A DNA stretch of 64,000 nt. It comes from JASLDZ01 sp964244065 (lineage in GTDB: Bacteria > Pseudomonadota > Alphaproteobacteria > Caulobacterales > Caulobacteraceae). A program made the translations under genes and the position numbers. Location of the stretch: the NCBI GenBank assembly GCA_964244065.1, contig CAXTHH010000004.1, positions 168,746 through 232,745 on the forward strand, given 5' to 3'. Positions 36,339 through 43,653 of the stretch are shown here, piece after piece (positions within the stretch are counted from its first letter, which is position 1; each line of letters starts with the position of its first letter). A model generated the notes under the pieces. The model saw only the letters and a program-made list of their open reading frames with translations, made no database searches and was not told the origin of the DNA.

Positions 36339-37487
36339 ATGGCGCACGCGCCTCCCACGATTTTCTGGTTCATCCCCACCTCGGGCGACGGGCGCTACCT
36401 CGCCTCGCCGGAGGGCTGGCGGCCGCCGGACGTGCCCTACCTGCGCGAGGTGGCGATCGCCGCCGACCGCCTGGGCTTCGAGGGCGCCCTGCTGCCCACC
36501 GGACCGAACTGCTTCGACGCCTGGACCCTGGCCTCCGCCTTCGCCGGCGACACCGAGCGGCTCAAGTTCCTGATCGCGCTGCGGCCCGGCATCGTCTCGC
36601 CGACCCTGGCCGCCCGCCAGTCGGCGGCGCTGGACCGGCTGACGAACGGCCGGCTGCTGCTGAACATCGTCACCGGCGGCGACCCGACCCAGCTCGCCGC
36701 AGACGGCCTGCACCTCGACCACGACGCCCGCTATGCGCAGACGGCGGAGTTCCTGCGCATCTGGCGCGCGGTGATGACCGACACGCCGATCCACCACGAG
36801 GGCGCGCACTTCCACGTCGTCAGCGACAAGCCCCTGCACTTCCCGCCGGTGCAGCGGCCCTACCCTCCCATCTACCTGGGCGGAGCGTCGCCCGCGGCCA
36901 TCGAGGTCGCCGCCGAACACGTGGATCACTACCTGATCTGGGCGGAGCCCGTGGATGCGGTCGCCGCGCACATCTCCAAGGCCCGGGCCGCCGCCAGCCG
37001 TTTCGGCCGCACCCTGCGCTTCGGCATCCGGCTCCACCTGATCGTGCGCGAAACGGCGGCGGAGGCTTGGGCCGCGGCCGACCGGCTCATCTCCAAGATC
37101 GACGACGCGCAGATAGAGGCGGCGCGCATCGCCCGCGCCACGCGCACCGAGTCCGAGGGCCAGCGCCGGCAGACCGCGCTGCACGGCTACCGCCGCGACG
37201 CCCTGGAGGTCGCGCCCAACTTCTGGGTGGGGGCCGGCCTGGTGCGCGACGGCGCGGGGGCGGCGCTGGTGGGCGACGCCGAGGCGGTGGCCGCGCGCAT
37301 CCGCGAGTACCAGGACGCGGGTGTCGAGACCTTCATCGCCTCCGGCTACCCGCATCTTGAGGAGGCCTACGCCGTCGCCGAACTGCTGTTTCCCAGGCTG
37401 GGGATCGACGCCGCGCGCCCACGGGCCCCGCTCCGGCGGGACCGCGAGTTCGGCAGCGAGCCCGCCGCGGCCGCGAGCGCCAGCTAG
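36339..37487 (+). CDS. ssuD: FMNH2-dependent alkanesulfonate monooxygenase
   Basis: The 382-aa flavin-dependent enzyme cleaves C2-C10 alkanesulfonates to aldehyde and sulfite. It has the bacterial luciferase-like barrel with IFWFIPTSGDGRYL, ADRLGFEGALLPTGPNCFDAWT, RPGIVSPTLAARQSAALDRLTNGRLLLNIVTGGDP and the C-terminal ETFIASGYPHLEEAY. It needs FMNH2 from an SsuE-type reductase, which is not in this window. It starts 2 bp after ssuA and ends directly before the ssuC GTG. Confidence 0.96.
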   Translation: MAHAPPTIFWFIPTSGDGRYLASPEGWRPPDVPYLREVAIAADRLGFEGALLPTGPNCFDAWTLASAFAGDTERLKFLIALRPGIVSPTLAARQSAALDRLTNGRLLLNIVTGGDPTQLAADGLHLDHDARYAQTAEFLRIWRAVMTDTPIHHEGAHFHVVSDKPLHFPPVQRPYPPIYLGGASPAAIEVAAEHVDHYLIWAEPVDAVAAHISKARAAASRFGRTLRFGIRLHLIVRETAAEAWAAADRLISKIDDAQIEAARIARATRTESEGQRRQTALHGYRRDALEVAPNFWVGAGLVRDGAGAALVGDAEAVAARIREYQDAGVETFIASGYPHLEEAYAVAELLFPRLGIDAARPRAPLRRDREFGSEPAAAASAS

Positions 37488-38237
37488 GTGTGGCGGCGGG
37501 TCCTGCCCTGGGCCGTGCCCCTGGGGCTGCTGGGCGCCTGGCAGGCGGCCTCGGGCCTGGGGGCGCTGCCCACGCTGGTGCTGCCCGCACCGTCGGCGGT
37601 GCTGGGCGCGGCGGCGCGGCTGACGCGCTCGGGCGAGCTGCCGGCCAACCTGCTGGTCAGCGCCGCACGCGCGCTTGCGGGGCTGCTGCTCGGCGGCGGC
37701 CTCGGCTTCGCCCTGGGCCTGGCGAACGGCGTGTCGCGCTGGTCGGAGGCGCTGACCGACTCCAGCCTGCAGATGCTGCGCAACATCCCGCACCTGGCGC
37801 TGATCCCCCTGGTGATCCTGTGGTTCGGCATCGGCGAGACGGCCAAGGTGTTCCTGGTGGCGCTGGGCTGCTTCTTTCCCGTCTACGTCAACACGCTGCA
37901 CGGGGTGCGCGGGGTCGATCCCAAGCTGGTCGAGATGGCGCGCGTCTACGGGCTGGGCGGCCGGGAGCTGTTCCGGCGCGTGATCCTGCCGGGCGCCCTC
38001 CCGGCGATCCTGGTGGGCCTGCGCTACGCGCTGGGCGTCATGTGGCTGACGCTGATCGTGGCCGAGACGATCGCCGCCACCTCGGGCATCGGTCACATGG
38101 CCATGCAGGCGCGCGACTTCCTGCAGGTGGACGTGGTGGTCCTCGCCATCCTGATCTACGCGGCCCTCGGCAAGCTGGCGGACGTGGGCGTGCGGGCGTG
38201 GGAGCGCCGGCTGCCGGGGGCGCAGGTGCGGGCGTGA
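37488..38237 (+). CDS. ssuC: alkanesulfonate ABC transporter permease
   Basis: The 249-aa inner-membrane protein has six helices of the BPD_transp_1 type. The EAA loop that contacts the ATPase is visible as MARVYGLGGRELFRRVILPGALPAILVGLRYALG (near residues 145-180). GTG at 37488 follows the ssuD TAG without a gap; its stop overlaps the ssuB GTG start (GTGA). Partner of SsuA and SsuB. Confidence 0.95.
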   Translation: MWRRVLPWAVPLGLLGAWQAASGLGALPTLVLPAPSAVLGAAARLTRSGELPANLLVSAARALAGLLLGGGLGFALGLANGVSRWSEALTDSSLQMLRNIPHLALIPLVILWFGIGETAKVFLVALGCFFPVYVNTLHGVRGVDPKLVEMARVYGLGGRELFRRVILPGALPAILVGLRYALGVMWLTLIVAETIAATSGIGHMAMQARDFLQVDVVVLAILIYAALGKLADVGVRAWERRLPGAQVRA

Positions 38238-38941
38238 GCGCGCCCGCCGTCTCGCTGCGTGGCGTCGACAAACGGTTCGGGACGGCCCCCGTCCTCGACG
38301 GGCTCGACCTTCAGGTCGCCCCGGGCGAGTTCGTCGCCGTGGTCGGGCGCAGCGGCTCGGGCAAGAGCACGCTGCTACGCCTCGTCCTCGGCCTGGAGGC
38401 GCCTGACGCCGGCGAAGTGCGCGCACCGCCGGCGCACCAGGCGCGGCTCATGTTCCAGGAGCCGCGGCTGCTGCCCTGGGCCTCGGTCCTGGCCAACGTC
38501 GAGCTCGGCCTGGGCGGCGGCCGCGACGGCCCGCGCGCGCGCGCCGTGCTGGCGGAGGTGGGACTGGGCGACCGGGCGGACGCCTGGCCGGATGCGCTCT
38601 CCGGCGGCCAGCGTCAGCGGGTGGCCCTCGCGCGCGCCCTGATCTCCGGCCCCCGCCTCCTGGCCCTGGACGAGCCGCTCGGCGCGCTCGACGCGCTCAC
38701 GCGCCTGGAGATGCAGGGGCTGCTGGAACGCGTGTGGCGCGAGCAGGCCCTCACCGCCGTGCTGGTGACGCACGACGTGGGTGAGGCGGTCGCCCTGTCC
38801 GACCGCGTGCTGGTGCTCCAGGACGGGCGCGTGACCCTGGACCTGAGCATCCGCCTGCCGCGACCCCGAGCCCGAGCCACGCCGGAGTTCGCGGCCCTGG
38901 AAGCCCGCCTCCTCCAGGTGCTGCTCGGGGACGCCGCGTGA
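38234..38941 (+). CDS. ssuB: alkanesulfonate ABC transporter ATP-binding protein
   Basis: The 235-aa ATPase has Walker A GRSGSGKSTLLR (about 38-49), Q-loop LMFQEPRLLPW, signature LSGGQRQRVALARAL, Walker B LLALDEPLGALDAL and the H-loop VTHDVGEAVALSDRV. The GTG at 38234 overlaps the ssuC stop, and the length is typical for SsuB. It closes the ssuADCB operon. Confidence 0.96.
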   Translation: MSAPAVSLRGVDKRFGTAPVLDGLDLQVAPGEFVAVVGRSGSGKSTLLRLVLGLEAPDAGEVRAPPAHQARLMFQEPRLLPWASVLANVELGLGGGRDGPRARAVLAEVGLGDRADAWPDALSGGQRQRVALARALISGPRLLALDEPLGALDALTRLEMQGLLERVWREQALTAVLVTHDVGEAVALSDRVLVLQDGRVTLDLSIRLPRPRARATPEFAALEARLLQVLLGDAA

Positions 38942-38980
38942 CCAGCGCCCGACCCCGCCGTGCGACGGCCTGACCGGAGG

Positions 38981-39613
38981 TCAGCCCTCGCCCTCGCGCA
39001 GCCAGGCCTCCAGGCCGAGCTCGCCGGTCGGCCGCGTCTCGGCGCCCATGGTCTCGCGCATGATCTCCAGCGCCCAGTCCGTGCGCTTGGGCTCCGGGCT
39101 GGCGACGGCGTCGGCGGGCGCCCAGAGCCGATACTCGCGCATATGGGCGTCGGCGGCGGTGAACAGCACGCAGATGTCGGCCGCGACGCCCGTCAGCACC
39201 AGCCGGCTCACCCGCAGGCGCGGCAGCAGCACGGGCAGGTTGGTGGCGTAGAAGCCCGAGAACTGCGGCTTGATGACGAAGAAGTCGTCGCGCCGCGGCG
39301 CCAGACGGCGGGAGACCTCGCGGCCCGGGCTGTCGTCCCCGGTGCAGGTCTCGACGATGCGCGACCGTTCCGAGTGCCACTGGCCGTGGTTGTCGTTCAC
39401 GTAGACCACGGGCACGCCCAGCCGGTCCGCCGCCTCGCGCAGCCGCAGCACCGCGGCCGAGGCGTTCGCGGCGCCCTCGCGCAGCGCCTCGGCGCCCTCG
39501 AAGTCCATGCGGTTGATCATGTCGATGATCAGCAGCGCCGCGCCGCCCTCGGCGGCCCTCAGATCGCCGTCCGGCGCCGCCCCGCCCTCGTTGCCGCCTT
39601 CGTCCTGAGCCAT
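38981..39613 (-). CDS. isochorismatase family cysteine hydrolase
   Basis: The 210-aa protein shows the catalytic triad of the family: Asp in ALLIIDMINRMDF, Lys in FFVIKPQFSGFY and Cys in LVLTGVAADICVLFTAADAH. Relatives are amidases, nicotinamidases and isochorismatases; the substrate cannot be fixed. ATG 39613 is placed after GGGGGAGG; the first 30 residues are Asp/Gly/Ala-rich and probably disordered. It converges on ssuB with 39 bp between. Confidence 0.88.
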   Translation of the reverse strand: MAQDEGGNEGGAAPDGDLRAAEGGAALLIIDMINRMDFEGAEALREGAANASAAVLRLREAADRLGVPVVYVNDNHGQWHSERSRIVETCTGDDSPGREVSRRLAPRRDDFFVIKPQFSGFYATNLPVLLPRLRVSRLVLTGVAADICVLFTAADAHMREYRLWAPADAVASPEPKRTDWALEIMRETMGAETRPTGELGLEAWLREGEG

Positions 39614-39724
39614 GCCGCCTCCCCCTCCGAGCGGCTGCAACGCGCGAGCGGCGCGGCGGCTCAGCGGCAGGCGAGCTTCAATGCGACGTCAGCGCCTCGG
39701 CCGCGGGCACGACGACGTCGGGCT

Positions 39725-39871
39725 TCATGCCGACGCCTCCCAGTCCTCGCCGGTGTCGGGGTCCAGCGTGCGGCCTAGCGGCAGCCAGAGCATCAGCCCC
39801 GCACCGATCGGCTCCGGCCCGCCGAAATGGTTCGCCCCGGCGGTGGCGCCTCCGCGGGCCGCTCCAGTCAA
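39725..39871 (-). other. possible 48-aa reading frame in the gap between the hydrolase and cystathionine beta-synthase genes
   Basis: The 283-bp stretch 39614-39896 has no confident gene. On the minus strand a frame from TTG 39871 to TGA 39725 reads protein-like sequence, containing ANHFGGPEPIGAGLMLWLPL and ending DPDTGEDWEASA, with strong GC at third positions. No ATG/GTG precedes the conserved-looking part and no clear ribosome-binding site is seen, so it may be a gene remnant or a real short protein. A 16-codon ATG frame overlaps its stop (ATGA). Confidence 0.3.
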
Positions 39872-39896
39872 CTTGCGGCCAGCTGCGACGGAGCCG

Positions 39897-41330
39897 TCAG
39901 GCGGCGCGACGGAGGTGGTTCAAAAGGTCCACGCGGGTGATCAGGCCCAGGAAGTCGCGGCCATCCATGACGATGGCCACCTGGTCGCGCTCGAAGATGG
40001 GGATCAGGTTGTCGAGCGGCTCGCGCGCCTGCAGCGTGTGCAGCTTGGCGGTCATGGCGCTGGAGACCGGGCGGCGGAAGCGGGCCTCGCGGTCCGCCGC
40101 GGGCTCGTCCACGGCGTCCAGGAGGTCGCTCTCGTCGATCAGGCCGATCAGCCGGCCGTCGTCCATCACCGGCAGCTGGCTCACGTCGGCGGTGCGCATG
40201 CGCTTGTAGGCGGTGTCCAGCGTATCGTCGGGGCCGATGGTGACCGCCCCGCCCTCCTCCACGCCGCGGGCGATCAGGTCGCGCAGGTCGCCGCGCAGGG
40301 GGCGGTCGGCCAAGCCCTGCTCGGCCAGCCAGTGGTCGTTGAAGACCTTGCTCAGGTACTTGTTGCCGCTGTCGCACACGAAGGAGACGACGCGCAGCGG
40401 CTCGGTCTGCTCGCGGCAGAAGCGCAGCGCCGTGGCGAACAGCGTGCCGGAGGAGGAGCCGCCGAGCACCCCAGCCTTGGCCAGCAGATCGCGCGCCGCC
40501 TCCACGCTCTCCTGGTCGCTGACGGCGTAGGCGTCGCCCTGGCGCACGAAGGAGAGGTCGCAGTTGTCGGGGATGAAATCCTCGCCGATGCCCTCCACGA
40601 TCCAGCTGCCCGGCGTCACATGCTCCTGGCGGTTGATGAGCGGCTCCAGGATCGAGCCCTTGGGGTCGGCCAGCACCATCCGCGTTTTGGGGCTGTGCTC
40701 GCGGAAGAAGCGGCCGAGGCCGGTGAGCGTGCCGCCGGAGCCGACGCCGCAGACCACCGCGTCCACGTCGCCTTCCATCTGCTCCAGGATCTCGGGGCCG
40801 GTGGTGGTCTCGTGCGCCAGCGGGTTCGCCGGGTTCTTGAACTGGTTGATGTAGATGGCGTCGGGGATGTCGCGGCACAGGCGCTCGGCCATGTCCTGGT
40901 AGTAGTCCGGGTGTCCCTTGCCGACGTCGGAGCGGGTGATGCGCACGTCGACGCCCAGGCCGCGGAGGTGCTGGATCTTCTCGCGCGCCATCTTGTCGGG
41001 CACCACCAACACGAGGCGGTAGCCCTTCAGGATGCCCACCTGCGCGAGGCCCAGGCCCGTGTTGCCGGCGGTGGCCTCCACGATGGCGCCGCCGGGCTTC
41101 AGCCGGCCGTCGCGCTCGGCGGCCTCGATCATGGTGAGCGCGATACGGTCCTTGATGGAGCCGCCGGGATTGGCGCTCTCCAGCTTGACGAACAGGCGGC
41201 AGGGGCCCGTGTCGAACGCTTCGGTGACCTCCAGCATCGGCGTGCGGCCGATCAGGTCGAGGGCGGTGGCGACCGTACGCGGCGGGGCGAGGCGGCGCTC
41301 GGCGGCGGGGATGTGGGCGGGGTCCGGCAT
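39897..41330 (-). CDS. cystathionine beta-synthase with CBS pair
   Basis: The 477-aa PLP enzyme condenses homocysteine and serine to cystathionine. The N-terminal domain (about 20-330) shows the Schiff-base lysine at residue 60 (ANPGGSIKDRIA), EATAGNTGLGLAQVG and the PLP phosphate loop VCGVGSGGTLTGLGR. Two CBS domains follow (about 345-475), as in human and yeast CBS, and may bind adenosyl ligands. A PLP-dependent gamma-lyase gene lies 5 kb downstream on the same strand, so the pair gives a likely reverse transsulfuration route to cysteine. A cysteine synthase role is the alternative. Confidence 0.92.
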   Translation of the reverse strand: MPDPAHIPAAERRLAPPRTVATALDLIGRTPMLEVTEAFDTGPCRLFVKLESANPGGSIKDRIALTMIEAAERDGRLKPGGAIVEATAGNTGLGLAQVGILKGYRLVLVVPDKMAREKIQHLRGLGVDVRITRSDVGKGHPDYYQDMAERLCRDIPDAIYINQFKNPANPLAHETTTGPEILEQMEGDVDAVVCGVGSGGTLTGLGRFFREHSPKTRMVLADPKGSILEPLINRQEHVTPGSWIVEGIGEDFIPDNCDLSFVRQGDAYAVSDQESVEAARDLLAKAGVLGGSSSGTLFATALRFCREQTEPLRVVSFVCDSGNKYLSKVFNDHWLAEQGLADRPLRGDLRDLIARGVEEGGAVTIGPDDTLDTAYKRMRTADVSQLPVMDDGRLIGLIDESDLLDAVDEPAADREARFRRPVSSAMTAKLHTLQAREPLDNLIPIFERDQVAIVMDGRDFLGLITRVDLLNHLRRAA

Positions 41331-41362
41331 GGCCGCTCCTCTACCACCGCCGGGGCTGCGCG

Positions 41363-41620
41363 TCAGACCCGCGCGGCGGGCCCGCGCAGCTCCTCGTCCT
41401 GGGTCACGACCGGATCGGTGTCGACGGTGATCACCTTGCCGTCGGCGGCGTGCAGCTCCACCCGCGCCGGCTGGCCGGTCTCGTCCAGCTCGCGGGCCAG
41501 GCGCACCGCCTCGTGCACCGCCCGGTCCGCATGGCCGTAGTCGGCCACGTGCGCGCCCGCACGGTCCAGCACCCAGACGCCGTTGGACGCCCGGATGCTG
41601 AGGATCACCGGCTCAGGCAT
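41363..41620 (-). CDS. small DUF2188-like protein
   Basis: The 85-aa product contains a short beta-rich domain: ILSIRASNGVWVLDRAGAHVADYGHADRAVHEAVRLARELDETGQPARVELHAADGKV. This V-x-W...A...A...A-x-x-V/A pattern with terminal HxxDG is like DUF2188. ATG 41620 shares its A with the stop of the upstream lipoprotein gene (TGATG); a TTG one codon earlier is possible. Function unknown. Confidence 0.72.
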   Translation of the reverse strand: MPEPVILSIRASNGVWVLDRAGAHVADYGHADRAVHEAVRLARELDETGQPARVELHAADGKVITVDTDPVVTQDEELRGPAARV

Positions 41621-41901
41621 CAATGCGCCGTGTTGGAGGTGGTCGTGGTCGTGGTCGTGGAGGTCGTCCCGCTCGTCGCCGCGTTCCCGCCCATGCCGTT
41701 GACGGGCGTGGAGGCGGCGGTGGCCGCCTGCTGCGCCTGGGCCTGCAGCTGGCTGTCGGAGACGGCGTTCTCCGGCGCCTTCGTCTTCACCTCCGCGGTG
41801 GCGGTGCCGGTGGAGGCCTCGGCCTCCCGCGTCTTCGAACAGGCGGCCGCGCCGAGCGCCAAGGTGGCGGCGAGCGCGACGAAAACGGGCGTGCGGGTCA
41901 T
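41620..41901 (-). CDS. small lipoprotein with Thr/Ala-rich tail
   Basis: The 93-aa product has a lipoprotein leader (residues 1-20) with the lipobox LGAAAC, followed by a Lys/Glu/Ala/Thr-rich region, QLQAQAQQAATAAS and a run of threonines near the end. Mature protein is disordered and unrecognised. ATG 41901 has GGGAG upstream. It overlaps the DUF2188-like gene by one base, so they are coupled. Confidence 0.75.
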   Translation of the reverse strand: MTRTPVFVALAATLALGAAACSKTREAEASTGTATAEVKTKAPENAVSDSQLQAQAQQAATAASTPVNGMGGNAATSGTTSTTTTTTTSNTAH

Positions 41902-41966
41902 GGAGCGGCTCCCTTCAGCTTCGCCGGACGGAATGGAGCTGGGCCGACGAGGGTTCCGAGCCGCCC

Positions 41967-42051
41967 TGGTGCGGACGGTGGGACTCGAACCCACACGACC
42001 AGAGGTCCGCAGATTTTAAGTCTGCTGCGTATACCGTTCCGCCACGTCCGC
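41967..42051 (-). tRNA. tRNA-Leu(UAA)
   Basis: On the minus strand the cloverleaf is complete. The acceptor stem is GCGGACG/CGTCCGC. The anticodon stem GCAGA/TCTGC holds the loop CTTAAAA with anticodon TAA. There is a long class II variable arm (GGACC-TCT-GGTC) and a T-arm GTGGG-TTCGAGT-CCCAC. The CCA end is encoded (41967-41969), after the discriminator A at 41970. Leu UUA codons are rare in GC-rich genomes. Confidence 0.96.
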
Positions 42052-42057
42052 GCCCGC

Positions 42058-42648
42058 TCAGGGTAGCGGGGGGCGGCGCGTGTTGTCGACCACGAGGCGG
42101 GGGCGGGGCGCGCCGGCCAAGCGCTCCGCATCGACCAGCCGCAACGCCGCCAGGGTCTCGCCGCCCAGGCGCGCCACGGCGGAGAGCGGCTGCAGCAGGC
42201 CCACGGCGCGGTCGGGCGCGCCCAGCGGGCCGGCGGCGGGGCCCAGGACGAACTCCAGGGCCAGCGAGCGGCCGGAGGGCGAGTCGCCGCGGCAGGCGAT
42301 CACGCATGGCTCGGCCCGGCGGGCGGCCTCGTCCAGCCGCGCCTCGGCCCGGGCCCGGTCGCCCGCGGCCCAGGGCTCGGCGAAGCGCACGCCGCGCAGA
42401 TCTCGCCCGAGGAGGTCGGCGACGAAGGCGCCGGCGAGGCGGAAGCGCCAGCCCCGCGCCCCGTCGTCGGCCAGCACCACCGTCTGCGGCAGCAGCGGGC
42501 CGAACAGGATGGGCGAGAAGGCGGTGCGCGCGGGCAGGCGCGCGCCGCCGCGCTGGCGACGCCACTCGTCGAGCAGGCGGGCGGTGTGGGGATGGAAGCT
42601 CACCGGCGTTTGCAGGCCAACGGCGGGCCAGGCGGCCGCGTGCGTCAT
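42058..42648 (-). CDS. PAS domain protein (PAS_5 type)
   Basis: The 196-aa protein follows the pattern of alphaproteobacterial PAS_5 regulators: LLDEWRRQRGGARLPARTAFSPILFGPLLPQTVVL at the N terminus, then the core GWRFRLAGAFVADLLGRDLRGVRF. It has no output domain. It probably senses a small ligand or redox state, but a partner is not visible. It starts next to a divergent secreted protein and ends 7 bp from the tRNA-Leu. Confidence 0.85.
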   Translation of the reverse strand: MTHAAAWPAVGLQTPVSFHPHTARLLDEWRRQRGGARLPARTAFSPILFGPLLPQTVVLADDGARGWRFRLAGAFVADLLGRDLRGVRFAEPWAAGDRARAEARLDEAARRAEPCVIACRGDSPSGRSLALEFVLGPAAGPLGAPDRAVGLLQPLSAVARLGGETLAALRLVDAERLAGAPRPRLVVDNTRRPPLP

Positions 42649-42727
42649 TCCGGCACGCGCTTAACGGGATGGAAGGGGCCGCGGGAGCCCTGTGTTCGGA
42701 ACCGCTCCGCCCGGAACTCCGCCCGCC

Positions 42728-43615
42728 ATGCGCGCCGCCTTGATCTTCCTGACCGTGAGCGCCTCGGCGTTCCTCGCCGCGGGCGAGGCGCAGGCCGGCG
42801 GCTGCCCCACGTGCCAGCCGAGCTGCTGCACCGCGCCGACCACGCACCAGATCAAGGTGCCGGGCATCACCGTGATTCCGCCGACCATCACCCTCCAGCC
42901 CGGCAAGATCGTGGGCGGGGTGGAGCAGACCATCGACGTGTCGGTCCAGGCCTCAGCCTCCGTCTCGGCCGACGCCTTCGCCTCCACGCTCGCGAACGCC
43001 CAGAGCTTCAGCTACGCCAACGGGCTGGCGACCGCGAACGCCCAGGCGCAGAACCTCCTGGCGGCGGGCGGCGGCGGCTCTTTCTTCTCCGAGGGCAACA
43101 GCTCGGGCGGCAACATCCCCAGCCTGATCGTGGCGTCCACCGACACCGTGGAGCGCAAGGTCTGCGTGGAGCACCGGGCGGTGGCCGCGGCCGTCGCCAT
43201 TCAGGCGGTGTGCCTGGACGACAAGGCGGTGCCGCACCCGGCCAGCCAGGTCATGCCCGGCCGCGACGTGGCCGACGGCTACGCCGGCGAGCTGTTCCGC
43301 TGCCTGGCCGGCTCGCACATGCAGTACGTCACCACCGAGTGGAAGGGCGAGGCGCGCTTCGACCACGGCCAGACCGTGGTCTGCCAGAAGGGCGACGCCC
43401 TGTGGCGCGGCCTGGACGGCCGGCTCCAGTGCAAGCCCCAGGCGCCGGCGCGCGACTGCAACGAGCGCTCCCTGCTCCGCCGCTACGGCGCGGGGATCAA
43501 GGTGGTGAAGGCGCTGGCCGCGGAGCAGTGCGTCCGCTGGTCGACGGAAACGGTGCAGGCGGAGGCCGCCTCGGCCGGCCAGAGCTTCGCGCTCGACGGT
43601 GGCGTGGGCGGGTAG
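42728..43615 (+). CDS. secreted Cys-rich/Ala-rich protein of unknown function
   Basis: The 295-aa protein starts with a signal peptide (residues 1-23, ending GEAQAGG). The mature N terminus has a cysteine cluster (CPTCQPSCC) and then an Ala/Ser/Asn/Gln-rich region (about 55-115) that looks like a repetitive surface or adhesin-like stretch. The C-terminal half (about 120-280) carries five or six more cysteines (KVCVEH, QAVCLDD, FRCLAG, VVCQKG, LQCKPQ, EQCVRW), suggesting disulfides. I do not recognise it. Divergent from the PAS gene. Confidence 0.8.
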   Translation: MRAALIFLTVSASAFLAAGEAQAGGCPTCQPSCCTAPTTHQIKVPGITVIPPTITLQPGKIVGGVEQTIDVSVQASASVSADAFASTLANAQSFSYANGLATANAQAQNLLAAGGGGSFFSEGNSSGGNIPSLIVASTDTVERKVCVEHRAVAAAVAIQAVCLDDKAVPHPASQVMPGRDVADGYAGELFRCLAGSHMQYVTTEWKGEARFDHGQTVVCQKGDALWRGLDGRLQCKPQAPARDCNERSLLRRYGAGIKVVKALAAEQCVRWSTETVQAEAASAGQSFALDGGVGG

Positions 43616-43653
43616 GCCCGTCCCCAGGCGCGGCGGCGGCGGGACTGCGGCGC

